A stretch of 64,000 bases of DNA from Prorocentrum cordatum (GCA_963575745.1 CAUYUJ010003003.1:233977-297976); one strand, 5' to 3'; shown: positions 1 to 9,610, numbered from the stretch's first letter. A program made the numbers and translations. Notes: generated from the sequence alone by a model not told the origin.

Positions 1-509
1 ATTCCTTCAGGGCCGAGCAATGCAGAACAGCCGCCCCGCGGCCGACCGAGTCACGCGACGCCCGCAGCGTTGCAAAGAAATCGGCCCACGCATTCCCTAA
101 AGCATAGCAGTAAGGGGGCCCTGCTCAGGTCCGAGGCAGACGGCATCATCGAGGTCCTTATGAGCGGGGCACCAGTGCACAGCAGGGCGGGCCCCTCCCT
201 GAGACTCGGCTACAGCAGGGATCTGTCTCCACACTGACGCATTCTTGCCTGCAATACTGGTGGCGACCAACCTTCATTCATATGCTTCCTGGGCAAGGCC
301 AAGAAGATCCGTGACAACGCACGCAGCATGGCACGCAACATCGCCACCCGCTCGGCTTCGCCAACTGTCTGGCTTTGCCCCGCTAGCCGCCCATCGCAGG
401 CGCGCAGTGGGAGTCCTGCGTCAGACATCTGGGCGAAAGCCCATCCGCAACTGCGAATTGCTGGCTGGTTTGATCACCTCCCCGAGCCGTCCGTGAACAC
501 GACGTTGCC
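1..509 (-). pseudogene. LINE1 RNase H domain remnant
   Basis: Translation near 489-509 gives NVVFTDGSGR, the first catalytic Asp motif of RNase HI. An in-frame TGA follows at 474-476, then SNQPAIRSCGWAFAQM and QTVGEAERVAMLRAM (the catalytic Glu region, 300-345). After a frame change comes HWCPAHKD (about 155-180) and, in a third frame, GNAWADFFATL (60-100), the terminal N-x2-AD motif. This domain removes the RNA strand of the RNA/DNA hybrid. The reading is still open (ending ALKE) at the left edge, so the end of the domain lies outside the window. Confidence 0.8.
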
Positions 510-738
510 TCGCTGGCTCGGGGGCGGTCCAATCGCCCCACCAGGAAATCGGTGGGCCCCGAAGTGGCTGCGCGCGAGGGCCCGGCAAAAGCGGCATGTC
601 CACCGACAGCCCAAAACTGCGTGGATCTGAAATCCCGCGGCGCCCGGTCGAGCCCTGGGCCCAAGAACCATCTCGAATTGTAACGTGAACTTCTGCGACG
701 GGCACCTCCTCTTCTCCGTCAAGAAGTGTCTCCCGCAG

Positions 739-798
739 CGAAGGGCGCTCCAAGAGAAGGCGGCCCACGGACTCGCATGGGGCTCCGCGCCATCGACG
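739..798 (-). pseudogene. LINE1 zinc-knuckle position with all four ligands replaced by Arg
   Basis: The peptide here is RRWRGAPCESVG followed by RLLLERPSLR. The same place in LINE2 (about 41.57-41.61 kb) reads CPRCGLDTEDLEHRLC. Spacing shows that the Cys, Cys, His and Cys positions are occupied by Arg codons (CGT, CGC, CGC, CGC). Each differs from a Cys or His codon by one transition. The neighbouring residues keep the family look. Confidence 0.6.
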
Positions 799-988
799 CG
801 TTGGATCAGGCGCGTGCCCAGCAACATGCGAACGATCTTTCTGCCACCAAGAATTGGCCCACAAGGGTCGAATGATCCCGGCCGACTTCGCGGTCTTGAG
901 CGCGGCTCCCCCGGACCCGACCGAGGCCCGGATCCCGCGGGGCCACAACTCGCAACCGACCAGGACATCGGGAAAATGTGCCTGGATC

Positions 989-1375
989 CTACGCATCTGC
1001 CACCTCTGGATGCCAGCGCGCAGCTACTGAACCACATGATGCGGGCCGATGTGCAAGAGAGAACGGCTCACCAAGGTCAGACCGCACAACTAACGACGAC
1101 TCCATCGACCAATCGGCCCTCGCCAGAGATAGGCACATGGCCATCATGGGCGCAGACGCGTGCTGCCACGTGAACGCCTCTGCTCGCATGTCAGCTAGGG
1201 CCCTCGAAGCCCGCCCAAGCATTCCGAGCGAAACAGTCTGCATCCACGCAACGTGGGCATAGTCCCTCAAGGGGCCCAGGGTAGTCTCGAACATCGGATC
1301 TTCCCAAGGGTCGGACTGAGTCGCAAGGTAGACAGTCATGGACCCCCCGCGACCCTTGGCACCCACGAGAGCCAC
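989..1375 (-). pseudogene. LINE1 region between RT and zinc knuckle
   Basis: One frame is open and protein-like. It begins MTVYLATQSDPWEDPMFETT and continues LGPLRDYAHVAWMQ, then a Trp/Ala-rich stretch and APMMAMCLSLARADWS. This matches the poorly conserved connector downstream of the reverse-transcriptase thumb in dinoflagellate LINEs. It has no catalytic residues of its own. Confidence 0.65.
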
Positions 1376-2250
1376 CGCAGCCGCTCGGTGTCGGCCGCGC
1401 CCGACACTCCACAGCAGCGACTAGCCCCTGGGAGCAACCCGTTCTCGAGAGACGCGAAACCTTCTTCCCTACCGCTTTGCAGAAAGGAAGTCTTGCGCGT
1501 CCGAATCCTGCACTTAGCACGGCGGGCTCTCGTGGTCGGTCTTCGCCGATCACGTCGTGACAGCTCATGCCCGAGATTGCGCATGTTGCGCTTGGCCTCG
1601 AGTCTAGCCTCACTAGCCAAACGACGGGAAGCTTGACGGACCGCGCGGCTGCCAGCTACATGCCCAACTTGCCAGAGGCCGAATCCTGAAGCACAATGCA
1701 TCGCGTCTGCCTTGAAGTTGGCCAAGGCATCCCAGAGAATCGCGAGGTCGTTTACCAGCGCTCTTGACAAGACATCGCACAGCCTGGCCCTCCGCACGGC
1801 GTGCAGCGCGAGGAAGGTGAGGATGGAGGTGGAAAGGGGCGCCCAGCGAGAAGCCCTTGCCATGTGAGGCGAAGGCCTTCAGTGCACGTGATTGACGGCG
1901 GTGCTCCAGCACCATCCATGCCAGCCGCAGCGAAAATCCATGCTGTCGAGCTTTGTTGAACACCTCGCTTAGAAAGTAGACTCGTAGCACTTCCAAGCGT
2001 CGGCTGCAGCAGTTGCAGTATGCCAACACAGCAACGACGCCATCTCTGCATACAAGTTGCGCTCGGGCGCTGCAACCGTCGAGCTCCGTCCAGCACCGGC
2101 TGCGCCCCAGACCTCGCTAATCTCGGTACTGGCGATCCGTTGCTTCGATATGACACTACGTGCACTTGCGCAGCGCCGAACCAGGGAACTGACGAGCACA
2201 ATCCACCGAGACCCTCCCGCCTTCCTTCGGCAGCCTGGCCAACGTGGCAT
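1336..2250 (-). pseudogene. LINE1 reverse transcriptase remnant
   Basis: RT blocks are spread over three frames. LARLPKEGG (about 2230-2250) corresponds to the LIPKP-type block. GGSRWIVLVSSLVRR follows at about 2200, and DAWKCYESTF near 1975 matches the block before the first palm Asp. Then come a GFSLRLAWMVLEHRR stretch, LSTSILTFLALHAV, and LVNDLAILW at 1744-1755. The last is the catalytic x-Asp-Asp motif with the first Asp changed to Asn. The thumb (NMRNLGHELSRRDRRRP, then GLLPGASRCCGVSGAADTE) runs to 1336. Changed catalytic residue and mixed frames mean it cannot work. Confidence 0.75.
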
Positions 2251-2704
2251 TCTCGGTTGTCAAGCCAGCACCAAGGACTCGCAACTGCCAAACAGCCAAG
2301 ACACGAAAACAAACCCCATATCTCAGACCTGCCACAAGACTCGCGGTGAAATATTCGTCTGCCCAACAGCCGTGGCCCCCTTGAACATCCGACACGCGGC
2401 GCGCAGGACATTGACCGTCATGTCTAGAAATTGAGCTCAGTGGTGACCTGTGAAACTGCGTGTGCCCGTGCTTGGTCCAAAACCTGTCCCACGTGCACAT
2501 CTCTCGATCAACCGACTGGTGTGGGTGCGCCATGGTCGTCTGATCCAAGACTCCCTGCAGCACGTATACAGGGGTAAAACGACGAGCTCCGCTGGCCCCA
2601 TGGCCCATAGACTTACGAGCCCACGCCTTCCAAGCCGTAAGACTGCTCACATCCAAAAAATGAGCCGCGCATCCTCCGCCAATTTCAAGAAACCGTCCGC
2701 GCAC
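2156..2704 (-). pseudogene. LINE1 linker between endonuclease and RT
   Basis: A minus-strand frame reads TAWKAWARKSMGHGASGARR near 2610-2580 and QSVDREMCTWDRFW near 2480. These resemble the conserved pre-RT segment of dinoflagellate LINEs (Ala-Trp-x2-Trp ... Gly-Ala ... Ala-His-Arg-Phe). The segment joins the endonuclease to the LPKEGG start of the RT. Frame changes follow on both sides. Confidence 0.6.
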
Positions 2705-3139
2705 CCATGAGCTGTATCAATCAACCGCACTTCGATGGCACACCTGAGGAGCACCTGCAGCTCAGGCGGGAGCAACGGCAGCAGGGGCGACCGACCAACC
2801 TTGCAATAGAAACGGTGTAGCTCTATGATGATCTTTCAACAGCTGCGTGCCTGAGCAGCCGATACCGTGCACATCAGATTTGCCGCCATCAGCTTCTGTG
2901 CCCCGTCACAGAGCAGCTGCCATGTATGCCGCCCATGCTTCGACAACCTAACTACCACCTGCAACGTCGCCGCCTCATTGCTTAGATCCGTGCGTCGCCG
3001 TGGAGGGCGCCGCTCAAGCTTGGACAGGGAGATGGCCGCAGGCTGCCCCCGTCCAGCATGTGCAACACGCTCTCGATGTGGACGATCCCGTCTGTCGCAG
3101 AAAGCTTGCGCTCAATGGCGTGGACAACCTGATCCCAAG

Positions 3140-3935
3140 CGCGCTGAAATCCAGCCTGGCCCTGCGCCGCGTTCGCGCAGCGGAGGGCCACCTGCCGCTC
3201 AACGCAACGGGGAAGACGCGCGCGTCCCATCGGAGCCCTGGGACGCCAGCCGCGGAGCTCGCAAGGAACGCGCACCCGAGCTTCATCATCTTGCACCAGG
3301 ACAAGGAAATTGGCATGGAGGCGAGGGTGCGCGGCCGCCCCCTGGCCCACATAGGGCTGCAAAATACGCGTGACCAAAATGCCGCACATAATGCCGCAAT
3401 CAACGGTCGCGCCTGCGCCGTGGACGCGAGTGATGCGACGAGCAACGGCGTGCACCCCTTGAATTCCCCGAGACCAGCCTGTCATGAGCACCCACGTGCC
3501 CATTTTGAAACCACCGGGACAAACCCAACCCAAACGTAGAGAACCGAGCACAACGAAGTAATGCTGCAAATGCGCATGCATGTCGGCACTGCCCTCGCCC
3601 AACCCAGCCGAGCCATGAGAATGCGCCGTCACTGCCACCAATCCGTTCTTGAGGCCAGAATGAACAGTGCAGCAGCCAACCTGCCGGGCACCACGCTTGC
3701 CTCGAAGACTGAACTGCAGTGACCGAAATGTGCAATTTCGTGAGTGCACACACACACACACCTCCTGAAGTGCCACCAACTTCCGTAGAAACCGCCTCCT
3801 GCCAGATGCCGCGTTCACGCAAGTCCTTGACCTGGCCCTGTAACGTGGCGAGCTTCGGCCCAGCAGCATGATGCTCTTGGACCGCGATGATGCTACTGGG
3901 TGGTCCAGCAGCCAAATGCTCGACGAGGGAGCCGC
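3140..3935 (-). pseudogene. LINE1 AP-type endonuclease remnant
   Basis: In one frame (3935 to 3718) the peptide SSIIAVQEHHAAGPK contains the catalytic Glu block. It is followed by EAVSTEVGGTSGGVCVCALT, the Gly-rich block typical of these elements. In the next frame GLKNGLVAVTAHSHG, LGWVCPGGFKM (place of the GDFN-type block, its Asp lost) and VDCGIMCGILVTRIL (place of the D-Y-x-V-V block) follow, down to AWDQVVHAIERKL near 3120. A working enzyme nicks the insertion target; here a frame change and a lost Asp rule that out. Confidence 0.7.
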
Positions 3936-4239
3936 CTCTGGAAACAGTAACGGTGGTAACCAGACCGTGCCCATGATGCCGCGCCCTCGCCGTCGCCACG
4001 CAAACTGCATGGGCGTCCCGACGTCGTTGTTCTATGAACTGCATCGAGCGCCAGCGGGGAGGAGAGGGCCGCCGTAGACGATGCCACCTGCGGCGAAACA
4101 GAAAAAGTCGCCGCCGCCGCCACCGACCCATGAGGCATCCCCAGAGTACTCATCATCAGACCCACAACAAGACAACTCGAGCCAACATGCGACCGCAACC
4201 ATTGGAACTGGCTGCGGCGACCAATGTTTGACTGCATGC

Positions 4240-4984
4240 ATTTTCTTGGCCTTGGAGCGAAGATCAACCTCATCCCTCGGGAGTTCCCCAAGGAAATCGA
4301 GCTTCTCCGAACTAGCGCGCAGCATGCCAGCATCACGCTTGTCGAAATCGGGAGGCTGTCAGGCTCATCGACAATCTCGATGTCCCCCGCCCGATGCCGC
4401 TTGGCAGCAAGCGGCTCGTCCTGAGAGGCCTCGTCGCGTCCCCGCGTGGGCAGTAGCAGCTGCTCCACCAGCGGGTTGGACCTGACTGTGGCCACCAGTT
4501 CACCAGAGGCGCCAGCAGCCTGTAATATCCTGTCCATCACTTCGAAATTGACATGTGCACCTGCGCCGCGCCCAGGGTCAGGATCTGGAGGCTTAGCCAC
4601 GCCGCTACCCAACGCTCGCAACAAGCCCGCGGGGTCGGCGATTGCACAGCGCTGCGCCTCCAACTTCTCACCGTACAGCTTGACCCCCTCCTGCAATTAC
4701 AAGCTCCTCCTTCTTAGCCTGACTGGCGTTGGTGAGCTTCTCCATCTAAGAAGCCCTAATCTGCAACTTCGTGGAGGGCTGACTGGCTGCTTGGACCGAC
4801 GCAAAGCCACGCACTCCGCCTTAGCCTTCGCATGCTGCTCTGCGATGGCCTCCATCCCGACAACTTCCGCACAGGCAGCGCGCATCCGCTCGTAGGCCTC
4901 GATCTGCGCCAGCAGCTCCTTGTCGCCGTCATCTTCCACAGGCCGCGTGGTGCCCGCCTCGAGCTCAGGTCGTGCACCATCCAA
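4240..4984 (-). pseudogene. LINE1 N-terminal coiled-coil region
   Basis: From 4984 the frame gives DKELLAQIEAYERMRAACAE and AIAEQHAKAKAECVALRR, rich in Ala, Glu and Lys with heptad-like spacing. A short out-of-frame piece MEKLTNASQAKKEEL starts at 4745. The first frame resumes with LYGEKLEAQRCAIADPAGLL and later HVNFEVMDRILQAAG. A further frame change near 4325 gives KLDFLGELPRDEVDLRSK. Long coiled coils after a zinc finger are usual in ORF regions of dinoflagellate LINEs; the role is probably RNA or self binding. Confidence 0.65.
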
Positions 4985-5064
4985 GGGGCGCGGACCGACG
5001 GGGACCCGGGCTCAACGGCACGGAGAAAGCAGAAGCCCTTGCGCATGCCCCCACATCCGTCCTT

Positions 5065-5261
5065 AGGGGAACAACAAGTGACAGAAACATAGAAACTCGG
5101 AGGTCCGCGCGGATTTCTCGGATCGGCGCTGGACCCCCCTCCCTGGCGCGCGAGCGCGCCAGGGGCGGCGCCGGAGGCGCTGCCGGGGGGCCCCAGCGCC
5201 GATCCGAGAAATCCGCGCGGACCTCCGAGTTTCTAAGTTTATGTCACTTTTTGTTCCCCTA
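5065..5261. mobile_element. Family C copy 1: 197-bp palindromic element in LINE1
   Basis: The two halves are near-perfect reverse complements. The ends are AGGGGAACAA and TTGTTCCCCTA, and both arms carry CTCGGAGGTCCGCGCGGAT. Direct repeats GTCCTT flank it (5059-5064 and 5262-5267). Related copies lie at 17.78, 18.27, 23.24, 24.23 and 34.36 kb. There is no room for a protein, so it is non-autonomous. Confidence 0.85.
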
Positions 5262-5262
5262 G

Positions 5263-5365
5263 TCCTTGGCCCTCCCCGAGCAGTACATACGCCAACCATC
5301 ATTGACCCACGGCTTGCCAGCCCGCTGCGCACAGTAGCGACACTGCCAATGTCGGTGGGCACTGA
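5263..5365 (-). pseudogene. LINE1 N-terminal zinc-finger-like segment
   Basis: The frame reads RHWQCRYCAQRAGKPWVNDG and then WRMYCSGRAKD, where the palindromic element begins. If the element and one copy of its target repeat are left out, the frame runs directly into GCGGMRKGFCFLRAVEPG. The Cys-x2-Cys with a Trp/Asn linker and a later Cys resembles the first finger of dinoflagellate LINE proteins. Confidence 0.55.
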
Positions 5366-5395
5366 GACCGGCACGGCGAGGAGTAGATACGAACC

Positions 5396-5482
5396 GCGGC
5401 GCTGAGGCGAGAGTTCGATGTTGAAGCCGAGCCGCCCTCAGCGCCGCGCCGCGCCGAAAGTGACTCTCGCCTCAGCGCCGCG
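5396..5482. repeat. GC-rich inverted repeat
   Basis: GCGGCGCTGAGGCGAGAGT near 5396 returns as its reverse complement ACTCTCGCCTCAGCGCCGC near 5462-5482. The sequence could form a stem of about 19 bp. Only this copy was seen. Confidence 0.6.
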
Positions 5483-5624
5483 CCGCGCCGTGCCCCAAGC
5501 CGCGAGTGCGTCTCCGTGTCGTCACCGCGCCCTGCCGTGCGTCGGTGGGCACTGAGGCAGCAGGCGCGAAGACCGCAGGCGGCAGCGCACACAGCTCCCC
5601 GCCCGCAGGAGCAGCAGTGGCCCC

Positions 5625-5805
5625 CCTCTGCGAGGCCGGAAGCTTGCTTGGGAGCCTCGAGCCGCTCCCTCGGCTGCAGACAAGCTCCCAGCGCGGGAGC
5701 GAGGGCAGAAACAGCGGTGGCCTCCCTGCGAGGCCGAGAGCTTCAAGGAGCCTTGAGTCGCCCCCTTGGCTGCAAACAGGCTCCCAGCGCGGGAGCGACG
5801 CTGGG
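5625..5805. repeat. Imperfect direct duplication of about 98 bp
   Basis: A unit beginning CTGCGAGGCCG near 5630 and ending CTCCCAGCGCGGGAGCGA recurs from about 5726. The copies differ by several indels. No protein reading is convincing. Confidence 0.55.
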
Positions 5806-5829
5806 AACTTGAGCCCACATGGCTACGCA

Positions 5830-6225
5830 ACGCGAGCCGTGTGAGAGGGGTGCCGACCTGAGAGTGGAACCGCGTGCGAGCTCTGCCACTGAGTCATTCG
5901 ATGAAACTCCCGATGGGGCCACGAACCGTGTGAGAGGTGCGCCAGTATGGGGGTGGAACTGCATGCGAACCCTGCCACAAGGGCCTTCGGTGGAGCTTCC
6001 TATGGGGCCACGAACCGTGTGGGGGGTGGGCCGACATGAAGGTGGAACTGCATGCGAACCCTGTCAAGGGGGCCTTCGATGGAGCTCCCTATGGGGCCAC
6101 GAACCGTGTGAGGGGTGGGCCGAGATAAGAGTGGAACTGCATGCGAACCCTGCCACGGGGGCCTTCGATGGAGCTCCCTATGGGGCCACGAACCGTGTGA
6201 GGGCGTGCAGTAATGGGCGGTGCTG
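5830..6225 (+). repeat. Family F array 1: 89-90-bp tandem repeat
   Basis: GGGGCCACGAACCGTGTG begins at about 5915, 6004, 6093 and 6182, a period of 89-90 bp. Each unit also holds GGAACTGCATGCGAACCC and TTCGATGGAGCTCCCTATG. The same family forms arrays at 38.46-39.33 kb (opposite strand) and 42.89-44.17 kb. The period is about 30 codons, so frames stay open without being genes. Confidence 0.85.
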
Positions 6226-6229
6226 ATGG

Positions 6230-6410
6230 TGGTAGGAAGAGGAGGAGGAGGAGGAGGAGGAGGAGGAGGAGGAGGAGGAGGAGGAGGAGGAGAAGGAGGA
6301 GGGGGGAGCGGGAGGGGGAGGAGGAGGAAGGAGGAGGAGAGGAGAGGAGAGGAGAGAGGAGAGGAGGAGGAGAGAGAGGAAGGAGGAGGAGAGGAGAGGA
6401 GAGGAGGGAA
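6230..6410 (+). repeat. (GGA)n purine tract
   Basis: About 180 bases are almost pure A/G on this strand, first regular GGA triplets and then variants. It joins family F array 1 to the 55-bp module that follows. Confidence 0.95.
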
Positions 6411-6470
6411 CAACGGGGCGCTGTCTCTTCAAAGCGAGGGCCCAACACCACAGGATTGTTGGGGAAAAAC
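6411..6470 (+). repeat. Family F 55-bp module
   Basis: The stretch contains CTTCAAAGCGAGGGCCCAAC and then ACCACAGGATTGTTGGGGAA. Close copies follow the same array plus purine tract at 44.20-44.25 kb, and in reverse complement at 38.23-38.29 kb. Confidence 0.75.
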
Positions 6471-6539
6471 GCAAAATGAAATCCTGTGCAGAACAAACAC
6501 TACGCGGGGAAAACGGGACACTTTCCGGACAGAGCGAGG

Positions 6540-6712
6540 GGGGGAGGAGGGGGAGGAGGAGAGGAGGGGGAGGAGGAGGGAAGAGGGAAGGAGGGGGAGG
6601 AGGGTTAGGGGGAGGAGGGGGAGGAGGGAGGGGAGGCGACGGGAGGAGGAGGAGAGGGGAGGGGAGGGGAGGAGTGTCCTCGTGGAGGAGGGGAGGAGGG
6701 GGGGGGAGGAAG
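6540..6712 (+). repeat. (GGA/GGGA)n purine tract
   Basis: A second purine-rich tract of mixed GGA and GGGA units. From 6770 to 6960 it is followed by a C-run and a very CG-rich stretch in which I see no gene. Confidence 0.9.
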
Positions 6713-7363
6713 GCATGGCTCCGCGCCTGCCTCCCTCCAGGTTCCTCACCCTCCTGCCTCTCCTACTCCCCCCCCCCCCCCACCACCACTTGAACCACCA
6801 AGCGAGCGGGGCCTGCCCGCCCACGCGCCCCGCGCGCGCCCCGCCCGCCGCGCGCGGAGGACGCGCGCGGCCGCCCGCAGGCGTTCTGCGCAAGGGGCGC
6901 CGCGCGGCGCTTCTCGGGGAGCGCGGGCGCGCCGCGGGGCCGAAGCGGGTCGCCGCCGCCGCTGCCGCTTTTCACAATTCACAAAACAAGGTTTTCGAAT
7001 TCAAACAAACGGGCTTTCGGAATCAAGAAAAACAGGCTTCCGCTTCCCCCACCTCCGTCGCTTCATGGGCGGGGCGGTAAATGTAGCAATCGAGCGCCCA
7101 AACAAATCCACCTCCTTCCTCTTGCCTTTCCCCGCCCCTCCTCTGAATGCTCTCTTCCCTTCTGCGGAACGAGGGGAGGGGGGAAAACGAAGTACATCTG
7201 TATCGTCGCTTTCCTCCGAAAGGGGGGGGCGGTGACTGGGGGGGGGGAGCGAAGAAGGTGCCCTGTTCGGGCCCTCTAAAAGGCCCCCCTTGGGCCCGAG
7301 GGGGCCCCTGCAGGTGGCCCTAGACAGGGGGCCCCTCCGCTGCAGGCCTCGGGCTGCCCCGCC

Positions 7364-7924
7364 ATGGATGGCCCTCCCCGCGGCGCGCCCTCCGGCGCGG
7401 GCCGCCGCCGCCGCTTCCGCTCCCCCCTGCCCTTCGCCGGCCTGTTGTGCTTCCCTCGCGGTGCTCCTGCTCGTGCGGCTGCCGGCGGTGGGCCACGAGC
7501 CCGGCCGCGGCCCCGCAGGCCGTGGCCGAGAGCGGCGCGCGGGGCCGCGCCGCGGCCGAGCACGCACGCGCACCGACTTCTCCGCCGGCGCAGGAGGCCC
7601 CGCCTCCCGCACTCCCGCGGCGGCACCCCGCCACCGCACCCCCCTCCTTCGCGTGCGCGCGATGCCGTCGACGCCGCCGGGACGCGCGCGGCCCACGAGC
7701 CCCTCCTCTCGGCAGCGCCTCCTCGAGCCAGCACTCGTCGCTGTGAGAAGTGGGCGCTCTGTTCCTCGGTTTTCCACGTCTGCCTCGCCCCGGGGGGGGA
7801 GCCAGCGGGGGAGGAGCTGGTTGAGGATGGGGGCACGTCGGCCCGGAAGGTGCGATGCACCGCAGTTAGATCTGACGATAGGCCGCTGGCAGCGAATCCG
7901 TGCGACGGTCGAACGAAACAATAA
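7364..7924 (+). CDS. Possible coding remnant, secreted-protein-like (uncertain)
   Basis: The frame from the ATG at 7364 is open for 186 codons. Its last third, CEKWALCSSVFHVCLAPGG followed by EELVEDGGTSARKVRC, looks like real protein. A different frame from the ATG at 7368 gives an Ala-rich start with CCASLAVLLLVRLPAVG, a possible signal or membrane segment. The likely picture is a small secreted protein broken by a frame change, or chance in GC-rich DNA where all frames stay open. No family is recognised. From 7080 to 7290 and from 7930 to 7998 I see nothing. Confidence 0.2.
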   Translation: MDGPPRGAPSGAGRRRRFRSPLPFAGLLCFPRGAPARAAAGGGPRARPRPRRPWPRAARGAAPRPSTHAHRLLRRRRRPRLPHSRGGTPPPHPPPSRARDAVDAAGTRAAHEPLLSAAPPRASTRRCEKWALCSSVFHVCLAPGGEPAGEELVEDGGTSARKVRCTAVRSDDRPLAANPCDGRTKQ

Positions 7925-7998
7925 GCGGACACTCCCGGGGGTCATCGGGGGTCGGCACCTTCGCTTCTGAGCCCATCCCGACGTTGTCCCCGATCTCC

Positions 7999-8112
7999 TC
8001 TAGGGGGCCACATGCGAACCCTACCCCTACCCCTACCCCCGAGCGAAGTGAACCCCACCCTTCCCCTCAGAAATCATGGGGGTTGGGGTAGGGTTCGCAT
8101 GTTGCCCCCTAT
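7999..8112. repeat. Inverted repeat with CCCCTA-rich arms
   Basis: CACATGCGAACCCTACCCCT (8010 onward) returns as its reverse complement GGGTAGGGTTCGCATGTTGC near 8087-8106. GGGGGCC/GCCCCCT lie outside the arms. The length and arms resemble the TIR elements elsewhere, but only one copy is present. Confidence 0.65.
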
Positions 8113-8417
8113 CCTCTTCTCTTCGACACATGAGCCCAGAGTGGAGCCGTCGTGCCACCATGGGGAACGCTGCACAGGGAACGAAGGGCACTTTCCCAGC
8201 AACGGCCAGCATCGGCCGCCTGGATCGAAGAAGAGCCCCCCCTCCCTCCCTCCTCCCGTCGATGGCCACAGGGCTACCGAGCGCCCGATCTTCCTCCTCG
8301 TCTCTGGCCAGTTCCCACATCGTGGGCTCCCCCTCCCATCGATTGCGAAGGCCAGCAGTCCCCATCGTCCCGGACCGTTTTTCATCGAGCGGATGGTGCG
8401 ACAGTGCCCATATTTGT

Positions 8418-8451
8418 CCTCCTCCTCCTCCTCCTCCTCCTCCTCCTCCTC
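8418..8451 (+). repeat. (CTC)n microsatellite
   Basis: Eleven CTC triplets. The surrounding 8113-8860 holds no recognisable gene. Confidence 0.9.
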
Positions 8452-8864
8452 TGTTTTAACTCAGTGCCTCGCTGCGGCGTGCGTGCGTCGGTGCCGTCGG
8501 GAAGAAGGGGGGGTGGCGGCGGCGAGAGGAGGGCTCTCTGTCCCTCTGAGAGCCGGACGAATACAAGGGCGCCGAGAGGCGCCGAGGACCCCCCCACTGG
8601 AGGCTGCGATCCGATCCGTCCGCTCCTGTTGGAGTCCAAGGATCTTCGCTTGGAATGCGACCTGGACGTCTAAGAAAGAGGCTGGGCTGCACTCCACTTC
8701 GCAGTCGAATCGCGGTGCCTTCGCTTTGCCAACGTGGAGAAGCTGAGTCCCGTCCTCCACGTGGGCAAAAAGCATCGGCGCGGCTGATCTGTAAGCCTTA
8801 ACGCTTGCTATACTGGCCCTCCCCCTCAAACTGGACGAGGTCATATTCAATCCCGAGCACTTCC

Positions 8865-9065
8865 TGGAGGCCTCCCAAATGGGGTCCGAGCAGATGGGAT
8901 CGGACGATCGCGCCGCATCGCCAACGCACCGCCAATACATCGGCGATGCAACGGCGACGTCTTCGATGAATCGGCGTGGTCGTCGTGGAGTAGATCGGGC
9001 TCCACACCTAGCCGCATCGCCGATGCATTGGCGATGCGGCGTGATCCTCCGACCCCATCTCTCGC
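8865..9065. mobile_element. Family A copy 1 (right end truncated)
   Basis: It starts GGAGGCCTCCCAAATGGGG, continues with the family's direct repeat of that motif (GTCCGAGCAGATGGGATCGG) and ATCGCGCCGCATCGCC. The interior has several GCATCGGCGATGC-like words. The right arm GATCCTCCGACCCCATCT ends near 9060 without the usual AGGAGGCC end. Confidence 0.75.
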
Positions 9066-9366
9066 CATCGCTCGGACGTCCATTCCCTACGCTTTGCGTC
9101 ATGCGTGGTTGCTCCGCCAAATGATCAAGGATGCTCCTCGATGGTCCTCGCCGAAGGAAAAATGCACACGTCCGAGCGATGCCAAGATCTACTCGGTTCC
9201 CAACTGGGAGACCGGGACTCCCCATGCCACAATAGCTGGCCGCACGGGCCCGCTGCAGAAGGCCTGCCAGGCAAAGGCCCTTCGGATCACGCGCCCGCGC
9301 ACTGCGAGCAGCGCGCGCGGCCATCCCCATTGTCACCGTAATCCAGCTCCCGGGGACCCCCCCCCA

Positions 9367-9610
9367 AACAAAAACCCAACTCAGGGTTTGTTTTAGGTGT
9401 TTTTTGTCAGGGGTTCTCTGACACCCAGGCTCCAGGATTTTCCAGGGGGGAAGCTCTTGAAAGCCCTCCGATTCGGATGGTTTCCCGTGGTCTTTCGGAG
9501 GCTCTCAGGCCAGCCCAGGCTCCCGAATTCTTTGGGGGGGAGCCCGCGGAAAAAAAACCCAACTGTGGTGTGTGTTTGTATGTTGTTCCAGGGGGGGAGA
9601 ACCATAGAAC
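9367..9610. repeat. Hairpin and duplicated G-run unit
   Basis: AAACAAAAACCC and GGGTTTGTTTT form a short hairpin at 9367-9394. A unit starting CCCAGGCTCC and ending in a run of G (about 9425-9452) recurs at about 9514-9543. Function unknown. The interval 9620-9940 holds nothing recognisable. Confidence 0.45.

Larger units (their letters stand above)
1..5365 (-). pseudogene. LINE1: decayed LINE-type retroelement (ZnF, coiled coil, EN, RT, zinc knuckle, RNase H), open at left edge
   Basis: Read on the minus strand from 5365 to 1, successive frames give an N-terminal C-x2-C finger, a charged coiled coil, an exonuclease-endonuclease-phosphatase type endonuclease, a linker, a reverse transcriptase, a zinc-knuckle position and an RNase H. 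That is the order of LINE polyproteins known from dinoflagellates. The frame changes at least eight times and internal stops occur (for example the TGA at 474-476), so no intact product is encoded. The RNase H continues past position 1. The element would copy its RNA into DNA at a nicked target when active; this copy is dead. A palindromic element (5065-5261) interrupts it. The assignment rests on motif order and family memory, not on an alignment score. Confidence 0.85.

Noticed and set aside
3000-3500. A second reverse-transcriptase palm at the VQDDEARV motif
   Set aside because: In context the stretch is the C-terminal half of the endonuclease (TGW, VDCGIM, then HPRLH), so the Asp-Asp is coincidental.
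5830-6225. Transcription promoter in the 90-bp array
   Set aside because: No gene follows it. The GGGGCCACGAA word occurs in all arrays regardless of neighbours.
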